Assembly (NCBI GenBank): GCA_910584065.1
Contig: CAJTZN010000074.1
Span: 1 to 10,612, forward strand
Source: an uncultured Eubacterium sp.
GTDB taxonomy: Bacteria; Bacillota; Clostridia; Lachnospirales; Lachnospiraceae
Direction of reading: 5' to 3'
Length of the DNA stretch: 10,612 nucleotides
Part shown: positions 1 through 5,944 of the stretch, one piece after another
How the letters are laid out: each line of letters opens with the position of its first letter
How positions within the stretch are numbered: the first letter of the stretch is position 1
The notes under the pieces: model-generated
Seen by the model: only the letters and a program-made list of their open reading frames with translations
Told to the model about the DNA's origin: nothing
Database searches by the model: none
Translations under genes and position numbers: made by a program

Positions 1-1180
1 GCGTCCCGTCCGGGCGCATGATGGCAATATCGTAAAGCGGACTCGGTTTTCCCATCGAACCGGGGCGCGGCGTCATGCCTTTTATGTTTCCGATCAGCAT
101 CGTTGTCTCCGTCTGGCCGAATCCTTCCATAATATCAAATCCGGTCTTATCCTTGAACTTCTCGAAAATTTTCGGATTGAGCGCCTCGCCGGCCGTCGTA
201 ACATTTTGCAGGGAGGACAGATCGTAGTTTTCCAGTTTCATGTGGACCATCACACGGTATACCGTGGGTGGCGCGCAAAACGTGGTAATATGGTACTTTT
301 CAATCATATTTAAAATTTCTTTCGCGTCAAAATCGTCGAAATCATAGGTGAAAATAGGCGCCTCGCAGATCCACTGTCCGTAAATCTTTCCCCACAGCGC
401 TTTTCCCCAGCCGGTGTCCGAGATGGCGAAATGAATGCCGTCAGGATCGACCTGATGCCAGTATTTGGCCGTCACATAGTGCCCTAACGGATAGCGGAAA
501 TTGTGGGTCGTGATTTTGGGATAGGAAGTCGTCCCAGAGGTGAAGAACATGAGCATCGTGTCATCGCCGCCCGGCGCGTCCTCGGCGCGGGAAAAATTGG
601 CGGAAAAATAGCGGATGTCTTTGTTAAAACAATGCCAGGATTCCCTGGCGCCGCCGACCATGATCTTTGTCTTCAGCCGGGAATTGTTGTGAGCGGCTTT
701 GTCAACTTCACGCGATACTTCGCCGTCGGCTGTACATATGATGGCGTCGACTTCACCTGCTTTGAAGCGGTACTCAAAATCTTTTTTTGTCAGAAGATTT
801 GTGGCAGGAATGGCCACGGCGCCGATCTTGTGAAGGGCAAGCAGGGAAAACCAAAACTGGAAATGGCGTTTGAGGACGAGCATGACCTTGTCACCTTTGC
901 GGATGCCGAGGTAACTGAAATAATTGGCGGCCATGTTAGAATATTTCGCCATGTCGCGGAACGAAAAGCGGCGCTCGCGCCCGTCTTTTGAAATATGGAG
1001 CATCGCCAGCTTATCCGGACATTTCCTTGCCATCACATCGACCACGTCGTACGCAAAGTTAAAATTCTCATCATTTTTAAAAGATATTGTTTTCAGGATT
1101 CCGTTCTCATCTAATGTTGTCTCTGTGTACCTGTCCGCGATTCCGACCAGGTCAAATTTCTTGCCCTCTGCGCATCCCAT
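1..1180 (-). CDS. AMP-forming acyl-CoA synthetase (ACSM/medium-chain type), 3' end cut by window edge
   Basis: The 393 codons present lack a stop; the family is usually near 550 residues, so roughly the C-terminal 150 are outside. The enzyme would activate a carboxylic acid with ATP to an acyl-adenylate and then form the acyl-CoA thioester in the cytoplasm. Visible ANL-superfamily motifs are the phosphate-binding loop FTSGTTSYPK (residues 213-222), the segment FAISDTGWGKALWG with the medium-chain/acetyl-CoA synthetase look, TTAGEALNP, and the adenine-binding GFGQTET (353-359). The start ATG (1178-1180) has GGAAG about 9 bases upstream and follows the promoter at 1253-1281. No transmembrane segment is seen. 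The gene is divergent from blaI. Substrate cannot be told from sequence: acetate, other short or medium chain, or aromatic acids are all possible. The second Gly of the loop is replaced by Ser219. Confidence 0.9.
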   Translation of the reverse strand, partial: MGCAEGKKFDLVGIADRYTETTLDENGILKTISFKNDENFNFAYDVVDVMARKCPDKLAMLHISKDGRERRFSFRDMAKYSNMAANYFSYLGIRKGDKVMLVLKRHFQFWFSLLALHKIGAVAIPATNLLTKKDFEYRFKAGEVDAIICTADGEVSREVDKAAHNNSRLKTKIMVGGARESWHCFNKDIRYFSANFSRAEDAPGGDDTMLMFFTSGTTSYPKITTHNFRYPLGHYVTAKYWHQVDPDGIHFAISDTGWGKALWGKIYGQWICEAPIFTYDFDDFDAKEILNMIEKYHITTFCAPPTVYRVMVHMKLENYDLSSLQNVTTAGEALNPKIFEKFKDKTGFDIMEGFGQTETTMLIGNIKGMTPRPGSMGKPSPLYDIAIMRPDGT

Positions 1181-1217
1181 AATATTAACTTCCTTTCGTT
1201 GTTATCATTTTTACTAG

Positions 1218-1238
1218 ACGTAGTTTTGAAAACTATGT
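1218..1238. promoter_or_regulatory. 21-base palindrome, candidate operator
   Basis: Arms TAGTTTT and AAAACTA (1221-1227 and 1229-1235) flank a single central G. Symmetry extends outwards to positions 1218/1238 and 1219/1237, with one mismatch at 1220/1236. It sits within about 10-30 bases downstream of the predicted start of the acyl-CoA synthetase transcript, where a repressor would block elongation or initiation. The size and symmetry fit a dimeric winged-helix (MarR-like) or TetR-like regulator. No such regulator is encoded in the window, and the site does not resemble the TACA/TGTA core of BlaI operators. Confidence 0.45.
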
Positions 1239-1252
1239 GCATTTGTAAGTCT

Positions 1253-1281
1253 ATGATATAACACACGACTTTTCGTGTCAA
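1253..1281 (-). promoter_or_regulatory. Sigma-A-like promoter of the acyl-CoA synthetase gene
   Basis: Read on the minus strand: -35 TTGACA (1276-1281, perfect), 17-base spacer, -10 TATCAT (1253-1258). Transcription would start near 1246, giving a leader of about 65 bases. A six-base-arm inverted repeat lies in the spacer and a longer palindrome lies just downstream. Confidence 0.75.
1263..1278. repeat. Short inverted repeat inside the minus-strand promoter
   Basis: ACACGA (1263-1268) and TCGTGT (1273-1278) are exact inverted repeats around CTTT, lying between the -10 and -35 boxes of the acyl-CoA synthetase promoter and overlapping the -35. It could be a second operator half or a chance palindrome. 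Confidence 0.3.
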
Positions 1282-1298
1282 GAGATATTTTCCATGTC

Positions 1299-1327
1299 TT
1301 GTTTTTTTCTTTGTTCCGTGCTATACT
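1299..1327 (+). promoter_or_regulatory. Sigma-A-like promoter of the blaI-M56 operon
   Basis: -35 TTGTTT (1299-1304), 17-base spacer, -10 TATACT (1322-1327); the start would be near 1334. The leader contains the small palindrome TACAGTA at 1338-1344, which carries the TACA half of the TACA..TGTA core known for BlaI/MecI operators. Autorepression there is plausible, but the second half-site is poor. Confidence 0.6.
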
Positions 1328-1383
1328 TTTATCAGATTACAGTATTTTTAAGAGCAGTTCATTCGCATGAAAGGGAGGGCAAG

Positions 1384-1752
1384 ATGAGAGAGGATAATTA
1401 CAAATTATTTGATTCCGAAAAAAAGGTGATGGAAGTTCTCTGGGAACATGGTACGATGACGGCCGGGGAAGTGGTGAAAGTGCTGCGCGACAGCATCGGG
1501 TGGAACCGGAACACGACGTACACGGTCATCAAAAAATGTATCGCCAAAGGCGCCATTGAGCGCACGGAACCGAAATTCCAGTGTACGGCTGTCATTACAA
1601 AAGAACAGGTGCAGGATTATGAAACAAATGAACTGGTGGATAAAATGTTTGACGGATCGAAGGAAAAATTCTTTGCCGCTTTTTTGGACGGCGGAAAGCT
1701 GTCGGAAAATGAGGTGAAAAACTTAAAGGATATGGTAAATCGGCTTAAATGA
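1384..1752 (+). CDS. blaI: BlaI/MecI-family winged-helix transcriptional repressor
   Basis: Cytoplasmic dimeric repressor of 122 residues, the usual length for the family. The N-terminal winged helix covers residues 1-70: LFDSEKKVMEVLWEHG then the recognition segment WNRNTTYTVIKKCIAKGAIER (40-60), which matches the family pattern W--nT-yt-i-kl-kKG-i-R. The C-terminal helices (75-122) are for dimerisation. The stretch KFFAAF (95-100) lies where staphylococcal BlaI/MecI are cut (Asn-Phe), so it could be the protease-sensitive site. An in-frame ATG exists 30 codons upstream, but ATG 1384 is chosen because GGGAGGG lies just before it and homology starts there. The stop overlaps the M56 gene start (ATGA), indicating translational coupling. 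The targets are unknown and no beta-lactamase gene is present, so blaI is a family label, not proof of a role in resistance. Confidence 0.9.
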   Translation: MREDNYKLFDSEKKVMEVLWEHGTMTAGEVVKVLRDSIGWNRNTTYTVIKKCIAKGAIERTEPKFQCTAVITKEQVQDYETNELVDKMFDGSKEKFFAAFLDGGKLSENEVKNLKDMVNRLK

Positions 1753-3494
1753 AAATCGTATTTGAGTATAATGTGTTATACATTAGCGTTATTTCCACTT
1801 TTTTAATTGTTTTACTGCTGTTGGTGCGTGGGTTTTTTGGAACTAAAATTCATCGCGTCTTTTTTACGCTTGCCTGGACCATTGTTTTAGTGCGCCTTAT
1901 TTTGCCGATTGGCGTGATGGTGCCTGTCGGATGGCCGGGTGGTGCGGAAACGGTGTACGGCTGGGTAAAAGACATACCGTTTTCTGATTTTGTTTGGATC
2001 TGGTGTACAGGGGCGTGTGCGGCTGCTGTTGTTTTTGTGGTGCGCTACATCATATGGGGGCGGGTTCTCAGGGAAGCGCTCCCGATCCAGAAAGTTCCGG
2101 ATATTGATGAGGAGATGTTTACATTTATGGGGATCCGGGTGTTTGTATCGGACCGCATTTCCTCGCCGGTGACATTCGGCATCTTTCACCAGAAAGTACT
2201 TCTTCCCAAATATTACATGAATTTGTCGAGAGAACAGTTGAAATATATTCTGATCCATGAAAAAATCCATATTGATAACCATGATAATCTGAATAAGTTC
2301 CTTATTATTATTGCGGTTTGCATCCACTGGTTCAATCCTTTCGCCTGGATGATGTATCTGTGCTGCAACCGGGATCTGGAGATGGCGTGCGACGAGAAGG
2401 TTATCCGTCAGGTAGGGGAATCGGGACGCGAAGATTACGCCAATGTGCTGATCAGTCTGGCTTCGAAAGAGGTGATCGGGGAAACTGCCTACAGTGGTTT
2501 TGCCCAAAGCGCGATTCGGGAAAGGATTGTGATGATCATGGGTTACCGCGGGGTAAAAAAGTGGAATTACGCGATGTATGGGGCGGTGGCGCTGAGCTGC
2601 ATGCTGATTTTTACGATGCCGGCAGATCCCGATCTGTGGGCGGGAGGAATGGATCCCGCCGCGGAACGTGATGACGGAAAGACAGGGAATGACCCAGTTC
2701 CTGACGGAGAGGTGAGCGCCAGGGAGTATGAGGCCGTGGATGTGGAAGAGGTTTTGGATGAGGATTCGTTTGGGGCGCGCACGTATGTGACGGTAAAGAC
2801 GGTGGAGGGCGTCGAACTATGTATCAAATTATTGCTGCAGAAAGGGATTGCCGCTACGAATGGCGCGGTGCTGACTTCCTATCTTCCAGAAGGGGAAACA
2901 TGGAGAGCAGGTATGGACGATACGTATTCGGGGGAGGTTACGATCCCCGAGGCCGTTTCCTATAAAGGGAAGCAGTATCCGGTGGAGAGGATTGGCGCGT
3001 ACAGTTTTTACCGATGCCGGAAAGTGACGGGGATCCGCATTCCGGATACGGTGAAGGAAATTCAGGAGAAGGCGTTTATCGACTGTGAATCGGTGAAAAA
3101 ACTGCGGCTGCCGTCGGCGCTCGAGACGATGGAGGTCAATCCGTTTATCGGATGCGCATCGCTAAAGGCTTTTGAGATGCCGAAGTGCCAGTCGCAATAT
3201 GTCGTAAAAGATGGCGTGCTGTACACGGATTTTGGCCGTTTCCTCAAAGCGTATCCGCAGGGGTGTGAAAAGAAAAAAGTCGAGTTGGACGAAGAAGTGA
3301 TACAGATCGCGAATTGCGCGTTTTACGGGGCACAGGTAGAAGTGGTCGTTCTCCCGAAAAATATGGTCCGTGCAAAGAGCAGGTGTTTTCAGAACTGCCG
3401 GAATCTGAAAGTCGTGCAGGCCAGCCGGAAGACCCGGATCGCCGGGGATGCGTTTGTGGGGGCGTCACAGGCGTACGTGTACCGGTATGAGTGA
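1749..3494 (+). CDS. M56 (BlaR1-type) membrane metalloprotease with BspA-like LRR_5 ectodomain
   Basis: 581 residues. Transmembrane segments are visible at about 8-28, 34-60, 80-102 and 273-291. Between the third and fourth lies the cytoplasmic zinc protease: HEKIH (170-174) is the HExxH motif, followed by the family-typical HWFNPFAW (193-200) and EMACDE (211-216) with a probable third zinc ligand. After the last membrane segment comes an acidic linker (about 292-395) and then three to four BspA-like LRR_5 repeats (about 397-581) with the pattern IG-ysFy-C--vt-i-IPdtv--I---AF--C. BlaR1 proteins normally carry a penicillin-binding transpeptidase domain here; no such domain or SxxK-type acylation context is seen. 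By analogy, extracellular binding would activate the protease, leading to removal of the BlaI-type repressor encoded by the overlapping upstream gene. The inducer is unknown; protein, glycan or envelope stress are possibilities. The protease assignment is firm, the sensing role inferred. Confidence 0.88.
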   Translation: MKIVFEYNVLYISVISTFLIVLLLLVRGFFGTKIHRVFFTLAWTIVLVRLILPIGVMVPVGWPGGAETVYGWVKDIPFSDFVWIWCTGACAAAVVFVVRYIIWGRVLREALPIQKVPDIDEEMFTFMGIRVFVSDRISSPVTFGIFHQKVLLPKYYMNLSREQLKYILIHEKIHIDNHDNLNKFLIIIAVCIHWFNPFAWMMYLCCNRDLEMACDEKVIRQVGESGREDYANVLISLASKEVIGETAYSGFAQSAIRERIVMIMGYRGVKKWNYAMYGAVALSCMLIFTMPADPDLWAGGMDPAAERDDGKTGNDPVPDGEVSAREYEAVDVEEVLDEDSFGARTYVTVKTVEGVELCIKLLLQKGIAATNGAVLTSYLPEGETWRAGMDDTYSGEVTIPEAVSYKGKQYPVERIGAYSFYRCRKVTGIRIPDTVKEIQEKAFIDCESVKKLRLPSALETMEVNPFIGCASLKAFEMPKCQSQYVVKDGVLYTDFGRFLKAYPQGCEKKKVELDEEVIQIANCAFYGAQVEVVVLPKNMVRAKSRCFQNCRNLKVVQASRKTRIAGDAFVGASQAYVYRYE

Positions 3495-3500
3495 GGGATG

Positions 3501-3552
3501 GGCGGAGCGATATAGGCAGAGTGATGAATGGCGAAGCGATGGGGAAGGTGAT
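3501..3552 (+). repeat. Degenerate tandem repeat downstream of the M56 gene
   Basis: Four imperfect copies of a motif like GGCGRAGCGAT follow each other: 3501-3511 GGCGGAGCGAT, 3515-3525 GGCAGAGTGAT, 3530-3540 GGCGAAGCGAT and 3542-3552 GGGAAGGTGAT, with a 12-15 base period. The stretch is purine-rich and ends at the ilvE promoter. No terminator hairpin is evident between the M56 gene and that promoter. Confidence 0.4.
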
Positions 3553-3558
3553 TTTTTC

Positions 3559-3587
3559 TTGACAGTTTTCGGGCAAGGGAGTAAACT
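3559..3587 (+). promoter_or_regulatory. Sigma-A-like promoter of the ilvE-luxS operon
   Basis: -35 TTGACA (3559-3564, perfect), 17-base spacer, -10 TAAACT (3582-3587). The transcript would start near 3594, leaving a leader of about 50 bases, too short for a T-box or SAM riboswitch. Confidence 0.75.
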
Positions 3588-3598
3588 TAAAAACAGGG

Positions 3599-3613
3599 AA
3601 AACTTGAAGTTTT
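3599..3613. promoter_or_regulatory. 15-base palindrome in the ilvE leader, candidate operator
   Basis: AAAACTT and AAGTTTT (3599-3605 and 3607-3613) are exact inverted repeats around one G, about five bases after the predicted transcription start. The layout (7-base arms, single central G, just downstream of the promoter) parallels the palindrome at 1221-1235, though the arm sequences differ. It is not a clear CodY box (AATTTTCNGAAAATT). Confidence 0.4.
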
Positions 3614-3646
3614 ATTACTAAAATTAAGAAAAGGAAGTACATGCAT

Positions 3647-4672
3647 ATGGAAAAGAAAGATTTGGACTGGGCAAACATAGGATTTTCTTATCGTCAGACA
3701 GATAAGAGATTTGTGGCGAATTATAAGAACGGAGCGTGGGACGAGGGGGCGCTGACCGACGACCCGACGATCACCATGAGTGAGTGCGCCTGTGTGCTGC
3801 AGTATGCGCAGACGTGTTTTGAGGGTCTGAAAGCGTACACGGAAAAAGACGGGCATATCGTATGCTTCCGTCCGGATATGAACGCGGAGCGTATGGCAAA
3901 TACGGCAAAACGCCTGGAGATGCCGGTATTTCCGGAAGATAAATTTGTCGAGGCGGTGAAGCAGACGGTTCTCGCCAATGAGGCGTATGTGCCGCCGTAC
4001 GGTTCGGGGGCTACGCTGTATGTGCGCCCGTTTTTGTTCGGTATCGGCCCGGTGATCGGCGTGGCGCCGGCGGACGAGTACCAGTTCCGGATTTTCTGTA
4101 CACCGGTCGGGCCTTATTTCAAGGGCGGCGCGAAGCCGATCACGATCCGTGTCAGCGATTTCGACCGCGCGGCACCGAACGGGACCGGCCATATCAAGGC
4201 GGGACTGAATTACGCGATGAGCCTGCACGCCATCGTGGATGCGCATAATCAGGGATTTGCGGAAAATATGTATCTGGATCCGAAGACCCGGACGAAAGTG
4301 GAAGAGACAGGAGGAGCGAACTTCATCTTCATCACGAAAGATGGCAAGCTTGTCACACCGAAATCCGACAGTATCCTGCCTTCGATCACGAGGCGTTCGA
4401 TCGTGGCGATCGCGAGGGATCATCTGGGAATGGAAGTGGAAGAGAGAGAGGTCTACCTCGAAGAGGTCAAAGATTTTGCGGAGTGCGGCCTGTGCGGCAC
4501 GGCGGCAGTCATTTCCCCGGTCGGAAAGATCGTAGACCACGGAAAGGAAATCTGCTTCCCGAGCGGCATGGAAGAGATGGGTGAAGTGACGAAAAAGCTG
4601 TATGACACCTTGACCGGAATGCAGGAGGGACGGATCGAGGCGCCGGAAGGATGGATCAACGTCATTAAATAA
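3647..4672 (+). CDS. ilvE: Branched-chain-amino-acid aminotransferase
   Basis: PLP-dependent fold-type IV enzyme of 341 residues, normal for the BCAT family. It interconverts leucine, isoleucine and valine with their 2-oxo acids using glutamate/2-oxoglutarate, as the last step of synthesis or first of breakdown, in the cytoplasm. Seen in the sequence: QYAQTCFEGLKAY near the N-terminus, YVRPFLFG, then GTGHIKAGLNYA with the expected PLP-binding Lys at residue 184, EETGGANFIFI (PLP-phosphate region), and SITRRSI. ATG 3647 is preferred over ATG 3641 because AAGGAAG (3631-3637) sits 9 bases from the former and only 3 from the latter. luxS follows after 12 bases, so the two are probably one transcript. 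The ilvE call is firm for the family; acceptance of D-amino acids is unlikely from the motifs. Confidence 0.95.
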   Translation: MEKKDLDWANIGFSYRQTDKRFVANYKNGAWDEGALTDDPTITMSECACVLQYAQTCFEGLKAYTEKDGHIVCFRPDMNAERMANTAKRLEMPVFPEDKFVEAVKQTVLANEAYVPPYGSGATLYVRPFLFGIGPVIGVAPADEYQFRIFCTPVGPYFKGGAKPITIRVSDFDRAAPNGTGHIKAGLNYAMSLHAIVDAHNQGFAENMYLDPKTRTKVEETGGANFIFITKDGKLVTPKSDSILPSITRRSIVAIARDHLGMEVEEREVYLEEVKDFAECGLCGTAAVISPVGKIVDHGKEICFPSGMEEMGEVTKKLYDTLTGMQEGRIEAPEGWINVIK

Positions 4673-4684
4673 GGAGGGAATCCG

Positions 4685-5158
4685 ATGGAAACGATAGCGA
4701 GTTTTACCGTGGATCACTTAACGCTTCTGCCCGGTGTTTACGTATCGCGTAAAGACTGTACCGGAACTGACATTGTAACGACGTTTGATATCCGGATGAC
4801 GAGGCCGAATTTTGAGCCGGTTATGAATACGGCGGAGGTTCACGCCATTGAGCATCTGGGTGCGACGTTTTTGCGGAATCATCCGGATATGGGGGAGAAG
4901 ACCGTGTATTTTGGCCCGATGGGCTGTCGTACCGGGTTTTATCTGATTCTGGCCGGAGATTACGAATCGGCGGACATCGTGCCACTCCTGACGCAGATGT
5001 TTACGTATATCCGGGATTTTGAGGGAAAGATTCCCGGGGCGTCGCCGGAGGAATGCGGCAATTATCTGGACTTAAACCTGCCGATGGCAAAATATGTGGC
5101 TGGCCGCTATCTGTCCGAGGTGTTGGACGGTATTTCGGAAGAACGGCTCGTATATTGA
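4685..5158 (+). CDS. luxS: S-ribosylhomocysteine lyase, autoinducer-2 synthase
   Basis: Cytoplasmic metalloenzyme of 157 residues (full family length) that splits S-ribosylhomocysteine into homocysteine and 4,5-dihydroxy-2,3-pentanedione, the precursor of AI-2, in the activated methyl cycle. All hallmarks are present: the HxxEH metal motif (His53, Glu56, His57), the catalytic Cys81 within GCRTGFY, and the third metal ligand Cys124 within EECGNY. The start has an excellent site, AAGGAGGG, about 5 bases upstream. It lies 12 bases behind ilvE, so translation probably depends on the ilvE promoter. Pfs nucleosidase, the preceding enzyme of the pathway, is not in the window. Assignment is essentially certain. 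Confidence 0.97.
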   Translation: METIASFTVDHLTLLPGVYVSRKDCTGTDIVTTFDIRMTRPNFEPVMNTAEVHAIEHLGATFLRNHPDMGEKTVYFGPMGCRTGFYLILAGDYESADIVPLLTQMFTYIRDFEGKIPGASPEECGNYLDLNLPMAKYVAGRYLSEVLDGISEERLVY

Positions 5159-5159
5159 T

Positions 5160-5216
5160 CACTGCCCGTGTCATTATTTTCCCTCTTCTGCATATTTATA
5201 TAAAAAGAATGCAGTG
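5160..5216 (+). other. luxS 3' spacer with competing inverted repeats, possible weak terminator or leader
   Basis: CTGCAT (5188-5193) pairs exactly with ATGCAG (5209-5214), and CACTGC (5160-5165) pairs with GCAGTG (5211-5216). The two share their right arm, so they would be alternatives. TTTATATAAA (5195-5204) is itself palindromic. There is no T-run after the stems, so a classical terminator is not supported. A poor promoter (TTATTT 5174-5179, 17 bases, TATATA 5197-5202) could serve the next gene. Confidence 0.25.
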
Positions 5217-5231
5217 CGGGAGCCATGAAGG

Positions 5232-5870
5232 ATGTTCGAGTGGGAAGGGCGGATTTTGGACAACAAGAGCATACAGGTAGTAAAAGCGGCGCTTCCTTAT
5301 TTGGATATTCCTGTGGGGAACATCATAGATGTGGAAGGGCTGCTTCGTTCTATCCGGGGGTTTTGCCATCAACGGGAGCAAAAGTTCATCGACATGATCC
5401 TCAACTTTTTCATGATGAAACGAGTGATGTCGATGATGACGATGATGAACCAGATGAACGAGGCCGGCGGTGCCGGACAGGGAATGGACGGTATGCTGAA
5501 TGTGTTAAAAAGCCAGATGCCGAAAGAACAGCAGGAAATGTTTGATATGGTGTCGGTCATGATGTCCGCGATGGCGGAAAGCAGTGCGGAAAATAACGGG
5601 GAGGAACAGGGAGATGACGGGTCAGGAGGACATTTTCAAGAATATGCATCCGGTGAAGGCGCAGGTGATCCGGGAGCTGGAGGAGAAAGCGAATGGGAAG
5701 GACATGAAGAGCCTGGTGCCGCTCATTATGGAGGCGATGCAGAAACTGAAGGCTCACAACCTTTCGTTTTCCCAGCAGGAGGTTTCGGTCCTTTTAGAAA
5801 TCATGACAAAGGACATGAGTCCGGCGGAGAAGCAGAAGGTGGAAATGATGAAGCGGGTAGTGAAGAATAA
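5232..5870 (+). CDS. Unrecognised Met-rich small protein; C-terminal part of the frame doubtful
   Basis: I do not recognise a family. Residues 1-127 look like real coding sequence: a helical N-terminus (VVKAALPYLDIPVGNII), then a stretch with 18 Met in 127 residues, including FFMMKRVMSMMTMMNQM (59-75) and QMPKEQQEMFDMVSVMMSAM (95-114). This suggests amphipathic Met-lined helices. From residue 128 the frame overlaps the next gene in a different phase and yields a Gly/Glu/Asp-rich, repeat-poor sequence that reads like a shadow of that gene. The true product may be nearer 125-130 residues in relatives, with the stop lost here by a small frameshift. The start at 5232 is chosen because CGGGAG (5217-5222) is 9 bases upstream; ATG 5225 is too close to it. 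No signal peptide is seen. Confidence 0.55.
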   Translation: MFEWEGRILDNKSIQVVKAALPYLDIPVGNIIDVEGLLRSIRGFCHQREQKFIDMILNFFMMKRVMSMMTMMNQMNEAGGAGQGMDGMLNVLKSQMPKEQQEMFDMVSVMMSAMAESSAENNGEEQGDDGSGGHFQEYASGEGAGDPGAGGESEWEGHEEPGAAHYGGDAETEGSQPFVFPAGGFGPFRNHDKGHESGGEAEGGNDEAGSEE

Positions 5871-5883
5871 AGGAAAACTGTAA
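5614..5883 (+). CDS. Unrecognised small helical protein overlapping the previous gene
   Basis: 89 residues, predicted cytoplasmic and nearly all helical and charged: PVKAQVIRELEEKANGKD, SLVPLIMEAMQKLKAHN, then QQEVSVLLEIMTKDMSPAEKQKVEMMKRV and a basic tail. GGGGAGG (5598-5604) lies 9 bases before ATG 5614, which favours this start over the upstream GTG at 5584. The C-terminal stretch MSPAEKQKVEMMKRV resembles MPKEQQEMFDMVSVM of the preceding protein, so the pair may share a fold and act together. Its 5' 257 bases are inside the preceding reading frame, in the +1 phase. Codon choice (many AAG, GAG, CTG, GCG, ATG) matches the neighbours better in this phase than in the other. The xylanase gene begins 61 bases further on. 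Function unknown. Confidence 0.7.
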   Translation: MTGQEDIFKNMHPVKAQVIRELEEKANGKDMKSLVPLIMEAMQKLKAHNLSFSQQEVSVLLEIMTKDMSPAEKQKVEMMKRVVKNKGKL

Positions 5884-5944
5884 CAGAGAAGATATTTGGC
5901 GGCGTGGCAATGGGAAGCCGGTTGCAAAAGAAAAGGAGAATGGG

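Noticed and set aside
503..991. 162-codon plus-strand frame in the first kilobase
   Set aside because: Antisense to the acyl-CoA synthetase, whose catalytic motifs read cleanly on the minus strand.
1294..1383. N-terminal 30-codon extension of the BlaI protein
   Set aside because: It would overlap the -10 box at 1322-1327, contains hydrophobic residues foreign to the family, and lacks a ribosome binding site; ATG 1384 has one.
1749..3494. Beta-lactam resistance locus
   Set aside because: The sensor lacks a penicillin-binding domain and no beta-lactamase or resistant transpeptidase gene is in the window.
3594..3646. T-box or other riboswitch before ilvE
   Set aside because: The leader is only about 50 bases and has no T-box sequence or terminator hairpin.
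3587..4717. 376-codon open frame on the minus strand across ilvE
   Set aside because: It is antisense to an unmistakable ilvE with PLP motifs, and its product is rich in Arg/His with no recognisable domain.
5232..5870. A programmed frameshift joining the two small genes
   Set aside because: No slippery heptamer followed by a structure was seen near 5590-5620, and the second gene has its own good ribosome binding site.
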